This document shows, piece by piece, positions 17,449 to 27,045 of a stretch of 64,000 nucleotides of DNA (positions are counted from its first letter, which is position 1; each line of letters begins with the position of its first letter). A program made the translations under genes and the position numbers. The notes below the pieces were generated by a model, which was given only the letters and a program-made list of their open reading frames with translations, searched no databases and was not told the DNA's origin. The DNA comes from Streptomyces blattellae (lineage in GTDB: Bacteria > Actinomycetota > Actinomycetes > Streptomycetales > Streptomycetaceae), in assembly GCF_009709555.1 (NCBI RefSeq), contig NZ_WJBG01000106.1, positions 124,001 to 188,000 of the forward strand, written 5' to 3'.

Positions 17449-19412
17449 CTACCCGCCGACCGCCTCCAGCGACAGCGCGAAGACGTGGGCCCGGGCGGTG
17501 CCGCCCGTGGGCGCGGCCAGGGTGACCCCGGTGAGCTGCCGGGTCGCGTCGAGTTCCACCACCTGGTGGAAGATGGCCGCCTTGGTGCCCAACGGCCCGT
17601 TACGGGTGTGGATCTGACTGGTCGTCACAGCCGCGGTCTCACCGTACGCGGGCCCCGACGCCAGCCAGCCGGTGAGCCGGAGCTGCGCGGCGACGGTGGT
17701 TCCGTCGGCGTACCGGAGCGTCGCCGGGACGGTGACGCCCGCCGTGTCGCCCGCGCCGAGCACGTGCAGCCTGCCGTACCCGCCCTGCGGAACGGCGATG
17801 TTCTGGCCGTCCGCGACGACGTTGTTGTTCGTTCCCTCACTGCCGTTGGTGAAGGCGAAGCCGATCCCGTCGTCGGAGGTCTGGCCGGTCTGGGGGAGCT
17901 GGGCCATGGGGTAGGTGCGGCCGGTTCCGTCGAAGTCCCCGTCGCCGTAGTACATCTCGGTCGTAATGGCGTCGTTGTCGAAGTGGCTCGTCAGGTCGAC
18001 CTGGGTGACGGTTCCGGTCTGCGGAAGTTCCGGCAGGCCCCACCTGTCGGCGGGGGCGGAGACCGGCACGGGGGTGATCCGCAGCTCGGGGCGGTGGCCC
18101 GCCGGGTGGATCACGGCCTCCGCGCCCTTGGGCAGGTCGAGTTCGACGACGCCGTCGCCGAGGTCGCGCCAGCCGGGAGCCGGGCCGCCGATCCCGGCGA
18201 CCGTGACGCGCCCGCCCAGTGAATGGCGCACCCGGCAGGGCTCTCCGGCGAGGCTGCGCACCCGTACCCAGCGGGTCCGGCCGTCCCGGCGGACGGCGCT
18301 GACGAGGAACGCGCCCTGGGTGCGGAAGTCGTGAAGTGTGACGTCCCGCCACTCCCCCGGCACCGCGGGGAAGATCCGGATGGTGTCGCCCCAGCTGGTG
18401 CAGAGCATGTCGTGCAGGCTCTGCGCGGCGGACAGCGGGGTCTCGATGACCGGACCCGCCTCGTAGTACATCGTGTTGGGCTGCACGAACCGGGCCACCA
18501 GCTCCCGCAGATGGGTCAGCGAGTCGTCGCCCCGGCCCATCATCGCGGAGAGGGACGCGGCACCGGAGAAGCTGTATCCGCGCAGGGCGCCCTCGAAGCC
18601 GATCCAGCGCTCCAACGACCGTTCGATGAGCTCGCGTTGGTCGGGCTGTTCCCAGTTGACGAGGTAGAGGGGGTAGACGGCGAGCAGGTGGGAGTAGTGC
18701 CGGTGGGACTTGGCGAACGGGACACCGGCGCCGATCATGAAGCCGTTGGCGTCGACCGGATAGTCGGTGAGCCGGTCCAGGACCTCGCGCCAGCGAGGCG
18801 CCGACTCGTCGTCCACGCCGAGGAGTTCGGTGGTCTCCAGCAGGGTGCGGCAGCTCCAGCGCAGCAGCGCCAGGTCGTAGTTGCAGTCCGCTCGCCCGCG
18901 TCGGCTCGGGCGGTGACGAGCAGCAGCGTGCGGTCGTTGTGGACCAGCGCGCGCAGCCGGATGGTGCCCTTGTCGGTGGTGAGGGTGCCGGTGATCTCCG
19001 CGTTCCACAGGTCGAGGCGCAGCTCGGTGCCGGTGATGGCGCCGACGGGGTGTAACAGCAGATTGCCGACCGGGAGCCGGGCCACGCCCCAGTCGCTGCC
19101 GAACTGAGGCCGGTGATCCTGGACTTCGCTGTGCTGCACGGTGAAACGCAGGGCGCCCTGGCCGGGTTCCTGGTAGACGATCGAGCCGAGCAGCCCGTTG
19201 CCGAGGAAGGGCCCCTCGTACCAGGTGCGCGGCATCCGCTTCCACACCGGGTCCTGTGCGGCGAGGAACTCCTGCCACTCGCGGTCGGCGCGCATGCCGA
19301 TCAAGGCCCCGGGCCCGCCGCCCGGTTGAGCTGCCGCTGCCGGGGCGGCGACCGGCGTCGCGGCTGAGGCGGCGACACCTCCGAGAAAGCCCCGTCTACT
19401 CACTCTCATCAT
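17449..19412 (-). pseudogene. GH95-like alpha-L-fucosidase remnant (internal deletion and frameshift)
   Basis: A secreted glycoside hydrolase gone to pseudogene. The 5' part encodes a Tat signal (VSRRGFLGGVAASAATPVAA) and the family 95 N-terminal beta domain (WYEGPFLGNGLLGSIVYQEP, VQHSEVQDHRPQFGSDWG) to LLLVTARADAGE. At about 18885-18912 the frame changes and homology resumes far downstream at DCNYDLALLRWSCRTLLETT, then SHRHYSHLLAVYPLY and a C-terminal beta sandwich to 17449. Roughly 250-300 residues of the (alpha/alpha)6 barrel that should lie between are missing; in family 95 this includes the catalytic Asn/Glu region, so the product cannot be active. ATG 19412 follows GAGGAG. It is divergent from GH97 across a shared ATCCGATGACT repeat. 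Confidence 0.8.
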
Positions 19413-19428
19413 CGATCTCCTCATATTG

Positions 19429-19515
19429 ATCCGATGACTTGGCTAGACGTGAGCGTAAAAAGCGGCTAATGATGCGTCAATACACCGAACAGCACGACCG
19501 TTTCATCCGATGACT
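19429..19515. promoter_or_regulatory. Paired ATCCGATGACT elements between GH95-like and GH97 genes
   Basis: ATCCGATGACT occurs at 19429-19439 and 19505-19515. The second copy is embedded in the perfect odd palindrome TCATCCGATGA (19503-19513) and the first in TGATCCGATGA, with one mismatch. One copy lies beside each divergent start, the expected layout for a carbohydrate-responsive repressor with one site per promoter. Confidence 0.5.
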
Positions 19516-19533
19516 CGTGCGTGGGAGGCACAC

Positions 19534-21450
19534 ATGCGTGTCGTACGATCCACAGTCACCAGAGCCCTGACGGTCGCCGCCTGCCTGGCGGCGCTGTGCG
19601 CTCCGACAGCCGCCCAAGGCCAGGACGCCGGCCCGGACGCCGGCCCGGAACGCAGCTGGCGCACGGCCGCACCCGGCGGCGGCCCGGTCTCCGCCCAGCT
19701 GTCCCTCACCGACTTGGGCGGTCTGACCCTGACCGCCCGCGACGGCCGTACGACGGTCCTGCGGCCGTCCGCGCTCGGCATCCGCACGTCCGTCACCGAC
19801 TTCTCCGCCGGGCTGAGCTTCGTCAGCCGCCGGGACCGGACGGTCCACGAGACGTACACGACGACGACCGGCGCCCGCACCCGGCACACCCTCGACGCCG
19901 CCGAATCCGTCTTCACCTTCCGCAAGCAGGGCCGCATGCTGCGGATCGCTCTGCGGGTCACGTCCGACGGCGTCGCCTACCGCTATGAACTCCCGCGGGG
20001 CGACGGGGAGTCCGGGACCGTCACCGTGCTGGGCGAGACCTCGCAGTACGCGGTGCCCGCGCAGGCGGACTCCTACCTGCTGCCGTACGACAACGGCCGC
20101 CAGGACTACGAGTCCATCCACGACCGCACCCCGCTCGCGCAGGCCGAGACCGGCACCGACTACGGCTACCCGTCCCTGTTCCGCGTCGACGGCGACAGCT
20201 GGATGCTCATCGGCGAGTCCGGCCTCGACAGCTCCTACGCGGGCTCCCGTCTCACCCTCGACCGGGTCGACGCGGACGCGGGCCTCTTCAGCCTGAAGCT
20301 GCCGGATCCCGCCGAGGTGGCCACGGCACCCTTCGCGACCCCCTGGCGCACGATGGTGATCGGCGATCTCGCCACCGTCACCGAGAGCGACCTGATCACC
20401 GATCTCGCACAGCCGTCCAGGGTCGCCGACACCTCGTGGATCAAGCCGGGCAAGGCCGCCTGGTCCTGGTGGTCCGACGGGCAGAGCCCGACCAGCCTCA
20501 CCGCGCAGAAGAAGTTCGTCGACTACGCCGCCGAGCAGGGCTGGGAGTACGTGCTCGTCGACTCGGGCTGGAGCAACGACTGGATGCCCGAACTCATCGC
20601 GTACGCCCGGGAGAAGGGCGTCGGAGTCTGGCTGTGGGTGCGGTGGCAGACCATCGACGCCACGAGCGAGATCGACACGCTGCTGCCGCGGTGGAAGTCC
20701 TGGGGCGCCGTCGGACTGAAGATCGACTTCATGGAGTCGGACGGACAGGACCGGATGCGGTGGTACGACGCGATCTTCGCCGCGACCGCCGAGAACGAGC
20801 TGATGCTGAACTTCCACGGCGGCACGATTCCTCGCGGGCAGCAGCGGACCTGGCCGCAGTTGATGACCGTGGAGGCGGTGCGGGGGGCCGAGGGCACGAG
20901 GCCCCGGCCGGGGCGTGAGCCGTTCCCCGCGGAGCATTACACGACGCTGCCGTTCACCCGGAACCTCACCGGGTCCATGGACTTCACGCCGGTCACCTTC
21001 ACCGGCGTGCGGCCCACCAGTGACGCGGCCGAGTTGGCGTTGTCGGTGGTGTACGAGTCCGGGGTGCAGCACTTCGCCGACAGCGTCGAGTCGTATGCGT
21101 CCCGGCCGCTCGCGGAGCGGTTCCTGCGGGGGGTGCCCACGGTATGGGACGACACCGAGTTGGTCGATGGACTGCCTGGGGACCGGGCCGTGCTCGCTCG
21201 GCGGTCGGGGAGTGAGTGGTTCCTCGGGGCGGTGACGTCCGGGGGTGCGCGGACGCTGGACGAATCGCTCGGTTTCCTTGGCTCCGGGCGCTGGCTCCTC
21301 GACGTCTACCGGGACGCTCCGGGAGGTGGTCTTGCCGTCGAGACCCGTGAGGTGACCGCCGGTTCGCGGATCGTTCTGGACGTGCCCGCGAACGGCGGTT
21401 TCGCGGCGCGGGTGTGTCCGGCGGAGCCGGGACGTGCGAACTGCGGGTGA
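19534..21450 (+). CDS. Glycoside hydrolase family 97 (secreted)
   Basis: A 638-residue secreted GH97 enzyme. The signal peptide is MRVVRSTVTRALTVAACLAALCAPTAA in pieces, followed by the N-terminal beta-super-sandwich, the (beta/alpha)8 barrel from about residue 300 (PGKAAWSWWSDGQSPTSL, YVLVDSGWSNDWMPEL) and a C-terminal beta domain. The barrel strand VGLKIDFMESDGQ carries Asp398, which aligns by motif with the nucleophile of retaining GH97 members, so alpha-galactosidase-like specificity is more likely than SusB-type inverting glucosidase; this is inference. ATG 19534 follows GGAGG; an upstream in-frame ATG at 19510 adds non-signal residues. Part of the sugar locus with the divergent GH95-like pseudogene and convergent DUF2264 operon. 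Confidence 0.88.
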   Translation: MRVVRSTVTRALTVAACLAALCAPTAAQGQDAGPDAGPERSWRTAAPGGGPVSAQLSLTDLGGLTLTARDGRTTVLRPSALGIRTSVTDFSAGLSFVSRRDRTVHETYTTTTGARTRHTLDAAESVFTFRKQGRMLRIALRVTSDGVAYRYELPRGDGESGTVTVLGETSQYAVPAQADSYLLPYDNGRQDYESIHDRTPLAQAETGTDYGYPSLFRVDGDSWMLIGESGLDSSYAGSRLTLDRVDADAGLFSLKLPDPAEVATAPFATPWRTMVIGDLATVTESDLITDLAQPSRVADTSWIKPGKAAWSWWSDGQSPTSLTAQKKFVDYAAEQGWEYVLVDSGWSNDWMPELIAYAREKGVGVWLWVRWQTIDATSEIDTLLPRWKSWGAVGLKIDFMESDGQDRMRWYDAIFAATAENELMLNFHGGTIPRGQQRTWPQLMTVEAVRGAEGTRPRPGREPFPAEHYTTLPFTRNLTGSMDFTPVTFTGVRPTSDAAELALSVVYESGVQHFADSVESYASRPLAERFLRGVPTVWDDTELVDGLPGDRAVLARRSGSEWFLGAVTSGGARTLDESLGFLGSGRWLLDVYRDAPGGGLAVETREVTAGSRIVLDVPANGGFAARVCPAEPGRANCG

Positions 21451-21515
21451 GGCGGGTCGCTGCTCGTCGTTCTCGCAGCACGCGCCGTCCGGCACGGAAT
21501 CGCGGCGCGGCGGTG

Positions 21516-23453
21516 TCACGCCGGCTCCTCGGTGACCGCCGGGCCGCCCTCACCGAGGTGTACGACGGTGCGGGTACCGTCCGTCCAGCGGGCGGTGAGG
21601 ACGAAGCCGTCGATCTCGACGGTGACTCGGCCGGTCAGCGCGGGCGGGTCCGGTTCGGCGGTGAGGGAGGCGAGCGCGGCGAAGACCGTGCCGGACCGGT
21701 CGTCGCCCACGGTTCCGGTGAGTTCGGGGACCAGGGCCCAGGGGCCGTACGCCGTGCCCTGCGGGGCGCGGACGACGCCCTGCCGGTGCCAGCCGTGCAG
21801 GCCCAGCAGTCGGCTGGTCACCTCCTCGCCGTCGATGCGGATCTCGCCGGCGTGCCCGGCTTCGTCGGGGGCGGCCTCCGGCGGCAGGGCAACCGCCCAG
21901 CCGGTGTGATGCACGGGCGTTCCCGGCGGTACGCCGACCGTGCGGTGCACCCGCAGTTCGAGGCTGCCGCGCGCGAGGGTCAGGCTTTCGATCCGGGCGG
22001 ACGGCAGGACGGGGCCGCCTTCGGGGAAGACCGGGCGGTGCCATGAGGCGAGCCAATCCGGGCCGCTTGCGAGGGGGTTGATGCGGATGCGGGCGCTGCG
22101 GGTGCCGCGGGCCTCCAGGGCGATGTGGTTGTCGGGGGTGTTGGCGGCGCTGGTGGGACCGGTGCGGGTGGAGTAGGCGAGGCGGGCGTAGAGCGGGTTG
22201 CCGGGGGCCTGCTCCGGCTCGCGGGAGTCGAACTTGTGGCTGCCGTGGTTGTGCAGGCGTACCAGGCCGTCCCGGGCGGTGGTCTGGACGAGCAGTCCGG
22301 GGGCCGGCAGCGCGAGTACACGGTCGGGGCCCTCGGCGGGCACGGGTTCCTCCGTCGCCGTCCACATCGGGTCCTCGGGCGGGAGCAGCAGGGCCAGGAA
22401 GCCCTTCGACGCCCAGTACGGCGAGCCTGGCCCCGAGTAACGCTGGAGCGTTGCCGCGTGCGGCCCGTACCAGCCGAGGGTGAGGATGCCGTCCTCGGTG
22501 AGGGCGCCGCGGTCGAGGAAGTGGCGCAGGGCTCCGCTGAGGATGCTGCGGGTGGCGCCGGGGGTGAGCGGGGTGCTGCCGGTGAGGGCGCCGAGGGCCA
22601 CGGCCGCGGTCGCGGCGAAGCGGTACGTCAGGGAGCGGCCGTGGTGGATCGGGGCGCCGTTGGCGTCGAAGAGGAGGGCGAAACCGTCGAGGAACTCCCG
22701 GAGGCGGGGGCCCAGTCGGTCCAGCAGGGGCCGGTCCTTGGCGAGGTGGGCGTGGAGGAGGGGGTAGAGGTGCAGCGCCCAGCCGTTGTAGTGGTCGAAG
22801 GCGCGGCCGTCGCCGTCGGAGTACCAGCCCTGGCCCCGGTACCAGCCGTCCAGCAGGTCGAGGCCCCGCTCGACAGCGCGGCCGGTCTCGGTGTCGCCCC
22901 GCCCCGCGGACTGGAGGAAACCCGCGACCGTCAGCGGGAAGAGATACCAGTTGTTGGGTGCGGGCGTGTGCCTGAGCGCGCCGCGCAGCCAGCGTTCGAC
23001 GCGGTCCTGGTCGGCGGCGGCGAGGGTGTCCCAGGTCCACGGCGCGGTGAGGCGGAGGGCGAGGGCCACCGACGCGGACTCCACCATGGGCTGGCCCCGG
23101 ATGCCGTGGTGGCCGATCTCCGGCCAGGACTCGCAGTCGTCGTGGCCGGGAGTGCGGGTGCCGCGGACGAGGCCGGCGGTGTAGCGGTCCAGGAAGCCGT
23201 GCGGGTCCTTGCCCCGGGCCCCGGCGGTACGGAGCGCGGCGAGCAGGAACGTACGGGCGAAGCCCTCCAGGCCGTCGGAGCGGACGCCGGACTTCGAGGG
23301 CGGGCCGGGCAGGTCGATGAGGGCGTGGCCGGGGGTGGCGTAGCGGAGGGCGGCGGCGAGCAGATGGTCGGCCACCGCTTCCCAGTGGGCGCGGGTGTAG
23401 CCGGTGTACGGGCTGAGGGTGCGGTCCTCGGGCGGGAGCGGGAGTTCGGGCAT
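21516..23453 (-). CDS. DUF2264 domain protein
   Basis: A 645-residue protein with an N-terminal DUF2264 (alpha/alpha toroid-like) domain of about 370 residues (KSGVRSDGLEGFARTFLLAA, ESWPEIGHHGIRGQPMVESA, NNWYLFPLTVAGFLQSAGRG, AFDHYNGWALHLYPLLHA) and a C-terminal beta-sandwich resembling those of polysaccharide lyases and heparinase-like proteins. No signal peptide, so it is likely cytoplasmic and would act on imported oligosaccharides. It is the last gene of a - strand set with two ABC permeases and a dehydrogenase, 36 bp after the latter. Activity is unproven for the family; hydrolase or lyase on uronic-acid or acidic sugars would fit the fold and context. Confidence 0.82.
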   Translation of the reverse strand: MPELPLPPEDRTLSPYTGYTRAHWEAVADHLLAAALRYATPGHALIDLPGPPSKSGVRSDGLEGFARTFLLAALRTAGARGKDPHGFLDRYTAGLVRGTRTPGHDDCESWPEIGHHGIRGQPMVESASVALALRLTAPWTWDTLAAADQDRVERWLRGALRHTPAPNNWYLFPLTVAGFLQSAGRGDTETGRAVERGLDLLDGWYRGQGWYSDGDGRAFDHYNGWALHLYPLLHAHLAKDRPLLDRLGPRLREFLDGFALLFDANGAPIHHGRSLTYRFAATAAVALGALTGSTPLTPGATRSILSGALRHFLDRGALTEDGILTLGWYGPHAATLQRYSGPGSPYWASKGFLALLLPPEDPMWTATEEPVPAEGPDRVLALPAPGLLVQTTARDGLVRLHNHGSHKFDSREPEQAPGNPLYARLAYSTRTGPTSAANTPDNHIALEARGTRSARIRINPLASGPDWLASWHRPVFPEGGPVLPSARIESLTLARGSLELRVHRTVGVPPGTPVHHTGWAVALPPEAAPDEAGHAGEIRIDGEEVTSRLLGLHGWHRQGVVRAPQGTAYGPWALVPELTGTVGDDRSGTVFAALASLTAEPDPPALTGRVTVEIDGFVLTARWTDGTRTVVHLGEGGPAVTEEPA

Positions 23454-23489
23454 GGCGGAGCCACGCCTCCTGTTCGTCTCGGGTCCGCC

Positions 23490-24518
23490 TCAGGCGAGGC
23501 GTGCCAGGTGTTCGGGCCGGACGGGGTGGGCGAAGGGGCGGCCGAGGACGTACGACTCGACCTCGGCCAGGGCCAGTTCGGCGAGGCGGCGCAGCTCGCC
23601 GCCCTTGGAGCCGGCGATGTGCGGGGTGAGCACGACGTTCGGGCAGTCGTAGAGCGGGGAGTCGGCGGGCAGCACCTCCGGGTCGGTGACATCCAGGACG
23701 GCGTGGATCCGTCCCGACAGCACCTCGTCGGTGAGGGCGTCCTGGTCGACCACGGCCCCGCGCGCGGTGTTGATCAGGGTGGCGCCGGTGCGCAGCCGTG
23801 CCATGAGTTCGCGGCTGACGAGGCCGCGGGTCTCCGGCAGCAGCGGCGTGTGCACACTGACGGTGTCGCTGTGTGTGAACAGCTCCGGGAGCGACACTGC
23901 CCGCGCCCCGAGGTCGTGGGCCTCGCCCTCGGCGACGTAGGGGTCGTGGAGCAGGACGGTCAGGTCGTGCGCGCGGAGCAGGCCGATGACGCGGCGGCCG
24001 ATGACGGAGGCGCTCAGGATGCCCACCGTGCGGCGGTAGTTGCCCGCGTCGGGGTGGCGTTCGTTCCAGTCGACGCGGCGGCGCTCGGCGCGGTAGAGGC
24101 GGGCGGTCTCCAGGACGCGCTTGTTGGCGAGCAGGATCATGGCGAGGGTGTACTCGGCGACCGGTACGGCGTTGGCCGCGGCGGCGGAGGACACCGCCAG
24201 GCCGCGCTCCCAGCAGGCGGGGGTGATGTGGTGGCGTACCGTGCCCGCGGTGTGGATGACGGCGCGCAAGCGGGGCGCGGCGCGCAGGGCCGCCGCGTCG
24301 AGGGGCGGGCAGCCCCAGCCGGTGACGAGCAACTCGGCGTGGGCGAGGGCACGGTGGGCGGCGGGTGTGGTCAGGTCGTCCAGGACGAGACGCGGGTCGA
24401 TGTCGGTGAGGTCGGCGAGGCGGGCCCGCGCGTCGGCGTCGAGGACCTGGCGGGCGGTCCGCCGCGCCATGGCCAGGACGGCGCGCGGGCGGCGCCGATG
24501 CGGGTGGGGTTCGGTCAT
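23490..24518 (-). CDS. D-isomer-specific 2-hydroxyacid dehydrogenase
   Basis: A 342-residue NAD-dependent dehydrogenase. The substrate domain flanks a Rossmann domain starting at VGILSASVIGRRVIGLL. The catalytic Arg is in INTARGAVVDQDAL, the acid in the following DVTDPE region and His in LTPHIAGSKGGEL, all in the family order. The His/Glu relay is followed by GSKGG rather than the more usual GAxT, typical of the branch that sits in sugar-transporter operons of Streptomyces. ATG 24518 overlaps the upstream permease stop by 4 bp, so the two are translationally coupled. It probably reduces a keto acid or oxidises a sugar-derived hydroxy acid from the imported saccharide. Confidence 0.88.
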   Translation of the reverse strand: MTEPHPHRRRPRAVLAMARRTARQVLDADARARLADLTDIDPRLVLDDLTTPAAHRALAHAELLVTGWGCPPLDAAALRAAPRLRAVIHTAGTVRHHITPACWERGLAVSSAAAANAVPVAEYTLAMILLANKRVLETARLYRAERRRVDWNERHPDAGNYRRTVGILSASVIGRRVIGLLRAHDLTVLLHDPYVAEGEAHDLGARAVSLPELFTHSDTVSVHTPLLPETRGLVSRELMARLRTGATLINTARGAVVDQDALTDEVLSGRIHAVLDVTDPEVLPADSPLYDCPNVVLTPHIAGSKGGELRRLAELALAEVESYVLGRPFAHPVRPEHLARLA

Positions 24519-25357
24519 TTCACGCTTCCGGCGGTCAGGCCCGACTTCCAGTACCGCTGCAGCGTCACGAACGCGACGATCAGCGGGACGACGGCGAGCA
24601 GCGAGCCGATGACGACGAGCGGGTAGTACTCGGGCGAGACGGTGGCGGAGCTGTTCCAGGTGTAGAGGCCGAGGCTGAGCGGATACAGGTGCTGGTCCGA
24701 GAGCATCACCATGGGCAGGAAGAAGTTGTTCCAGATCGCGGTGAGCTGGAAGAGGAAGACCGTGACGAATCCGGGGCCGAGCATGCGCAGACTGACCCGC
24801 AGATACGTCTGCAACTCCCCCGCGCCGTCCACCCGGGACGCCTCCAGCACCTCGGTCGGCACGTAGCCGCTGCTGAGCAGGCGGGCCAGATAGACGCCGA
24901 AGGGGTTGAACAGCACCGGGATGAACACCGCCCAGAAGGTGTTCACCAGGCCGACGCCGGACGCCACCAGGTACAGCGGCAGGGCGAGGACGGTCGGCGG
25001 GACCATCACGCCGGTGAGGACCAGGCCGAACAGCTTCTCCTTGTGCGGGAAGTCGTACTTGTCGAAGGCGTACCCGGCGGCGACGCTGATCATCGAGCCC
25101 ACGAGGGCGCCGACGACCGCGTACAGCAGGCTGTTGAGGTACCAGCGGCCGTAGACGCCGTCCTCCATGGAGAACAGGTCGGTGATGTTCTGCCAGAGCG
25201 AGAAGTCGCTGAGGTCGAGGATGTTGCTGCTGAAGAGGGCGTCGGAGTTCCTGGTGGAGGCCAGCAGCAGCCACAGGCCGGGCAGCAGGGTGTAGAGGGC
25301 CGCGATCAGGACGACGACGTTGGCGACGGCGCGGCTGGTGAGCCGGTGCGTGGTCAT
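24515..25357 (-). CDS. Carbohydrate ABC transporter permease (MalG type)
   Basis: A 280-residue inner-membrane permease with six predicted helices, beginning AVANVVVLIAALYTLLPGLW and ending in the MalG-like tail LQRYWKSGLTAGSVK. The EAA loop that docks the ATPase reads EASRVDGAGELQTYLRVSLR. It forms the second half of a CUT1-type importer with the upstream permease, whose stop overlaps its start by 4 bp. No ATPase gene is present, which is normal in Streptomyces, where MsiK-type shared ATPases serve many importers. The binding-protein gene in the operon is truncated, so import is probably impaired. Confidence 0.92.
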   Translation of the reverse strand: MTTHRLTSRAVANVVVLIAALYTLLPGLWLLLASTRNSDALFSSNILDLSDFSLWQNITDLFSMEDGVYGRWYLNSLLYAVVGALVGSMISVAAGYAFDKYDFPHKEKLFGLVLTGVMVPPTVLALPLYLVASGVGLVNTFWAVFIPVLFNPFGVYLARLLSSGYVPTEVLEASRVDGAGELQTYLRVSLRMLGPGFVTVFLFQLTAIWNNFFLPMVMLSDQHLYPLSLGLYTWNSSATVSPEYYPLVVIGSLLAVVPLIVAFVTLQRYWKSGLTAGSVK

Positions 25358-26319
25358 CGCGCGCTCCTCTCCCGGCGGCCGGCCCAGCGGGTCACGGCGA
25401 ACGACAGGGCGCAGGTGACGACGAGGAGGATGACGGAGGCGGCGGAGGCCAGCCCGTAGTTGTTGCGGCGGAAGGCGGCGTCGTAGATGTACATGTTCGG
25501 CGTGTAGCGGGAGTTGACCATCGGGGTGGCCTGGTTCATCAGGGTGGGTTCGGTGAACAGCTGGAGCGCGCCGATCAGGGCGAACATGCAGACCATGACG
25601 ACGGAGCCGCGGATGATGGGCACCTTGACGAACAGCGCGGTGCGCAGGCCGCCGGCGCCGTCGATGCGGGCGGCCTCGATCACCTCGCGCGGCAGGGCCT
25701 GGAGGGCGGCGTAGAAGATCACCATGTTGTAGCCGAGGCCGCTCCACAGCGCGATGTTGACGATGGCCGGCAGCACGGTGTGCAGGCCCAGGAAATCGAT
25801 GTGGATGTCCGCTTCGGCGAACAGCTTGATGACCGGGCTGAGGCCGGGTGTGTACAGGTACAGCCAGATGACCGCGGCGATGATGCCGGGCACCGCGTGC
25901 GGGAGGTACAGCATCATCTGCGCGGTGCGCCGCAGCCGGACCAGACCGGAGTCGAGGAGCAGCGCCAGCGCGAGCGCGCCGAGGACGACCACCGGGACGA
26001 AGATCACGCAGTACAGGGCGATCACGCCGAAGCCGGAGCGGAAGCTCGGGTCGTCGAGGACCGCGAGATAGCTGCGCAGCCCGGTGAAGACGGTGGTGCC
26101 GCCGCCGAAGCCGAGGCCCTCGTGGTCCTGGGAGAAGAGGCTGAGGTAGACCGAGTAGCCGACGGGGATCAGGAACACGGCGACGAGCAGGGCCGTGAAC
26201 GGGGCGAGGAGCGTGACGCAGGCGAGCAGCTGCTGGCGGCGTCCGGCGCGGCGGGCGCGGACGGCACTGGCGGCGGGGGGTTTCGTTCCCGTGCGTTCTT
26301 CGGAGAGCACAGTGCTCAC
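25354..26319 (-). CDS. Carbohydrate ABC transporter permease (MalF type)
   Basis: A 321-residue inner-membrane permease of the CUT1 family. A cytoplasmic N-terminal tail (MSTVLSEERTGTKPPAASAV) precedes the first helix LLACVTLLAPFTALLVAVFL. Six helices and the EAA loop EAARIDGAGGLRTALFVKVP are visible. ATG 26319 follows GAGGAGCGG and lies 9 bp after the stop of the solute-binding protein remnant. Overlap with the downstream permease is ATGA. It would pair with that permease and a shared ATPase to import an oligosaccharide released by the neighbouring glycoside hydrolases. Confidence 0.92.
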   Translation of the reverse strand: MSTVLSEERTGTKPPAASAVRARRAGRRQQLLACVTLLAPFTALLVAVFLIPVGYSVYLSLFSQDHEGLGFGGGTTVFTGLRSYLAVLDDPSFRSGFGVIALYCVIFVPVVVLGALALALLLDSGLVRLRRTAQMMLYLPHAVPGIIAAVIWLYLYTPGLSPVIKLFAEADIHIDFLGLHTVLPAIVNIALWSGLGYNMVIFYAALQALPREVIEAARIDGAGGLRTALFVKVPIIRGSVVMVCMFALIGALQLFTEPTLMNQATPMVNSRYTPNMYIYDAAFRRNNYGLASAASVILLVVTCALSFAVTRWAGRRERSAR

Positions 26320-26328
26320 GGCCGCTCC

Positions 26329-27045
26329 TCAGTTGGTGGTGACCGACAGGCCGAGACTCTTCAGGTCGGGCAGCGTTCTGCGCTCCCCTTGGCGCAGGGC
26401 GCCGATGATGCTGCCGCTGCCGGCTCCGGCCTTGGCGAACCCGTCCTCGACGGAGGTGATCGTGGAGGTCATGCGCGGGCCCCACTGCCAGCGCGGGGAG
26501 ATCAGCCGGGCGGACTGCTGGAAGAGGCCGAAGATGTCCTGGCCGGAGTAGTAGGAGGTGTCCATCTCCTTGCGGGCCACGGGAACGAGCGCGGGTACGG
26601 CGGGGTAGGCGCTGCTGATGCCGCTGGAGAGCTTGGCGCGCAGGGCGTCCGGGCTGGTGACCATCCAGATGATGAACTCCAGTGCCTCCTCGGGGTGCCG
26701 GCTGTCCTTGGTGACGGCGAAGGTGGAGCCGCCCTGGGTGCCGAGGGACGGTTTCGCGGGGTCCCACTGCGGGAGCGGCGCGATCGCCCACTTGCCCTTG
26801 CCTCCGGGCGTGGAGTTCATCAGCGAGCCGGCCGCCCAGGCGCCCGCCATGTAGCCCACGGTCTCGCCGTTCTGGAGGTGCGCCCGCCACTGCTGGCTGT
26901 CCACGGGTTCGACGCGCACCAGGTCCTGGTCGACGAGGCGCTGCCAGTATGCGGCGACCTTGCGGGTCGGGGCGTCGTCCATGGTGATCCGCCAGGTGTC
27001 GCCGGCGGTCCGGAACCACTGCGCGCCGGCCTGCCAGGCGAACCG
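26329..27045 (-). pseudogene. Extracellular solute-binding protein, 5' half deleted
   Basis: C-terminal half (238 codons) of a family 1 sugar-binding lipoprotein. It reads FAWQAGAQWFRTAGDTWRIT, DDAPTRKVAAYWQRLVDQDL, LQNGETVGYMAGAWAAGSLM and GSTFAVTKDSRHPEEALEFI, all normal for the C-lobe of such proteins, and ends LGLSVTTN. The N-terminal lobe (about 190-200 residues), lipoprotein signal and promoter are absent: homology starts immediately after the TGA stop of the methyltransferase gene at 27046-27048, in the same reading frame. A deletion that fused the methyltransferase tail region to the middle of this gene explains it. An internal ATG (26982) could start a fragment, but without a signal it would be useless for transport. 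Confidence 0.82.

Noticed and set aside
22125..24626. An 833-codon + strand open frame
   Set aside because: It lies opposite DUF2264 and the dehydrogenase, which have clear motifs; its own product is Gly/Ala/Val/Arg-rich with no family pattern.
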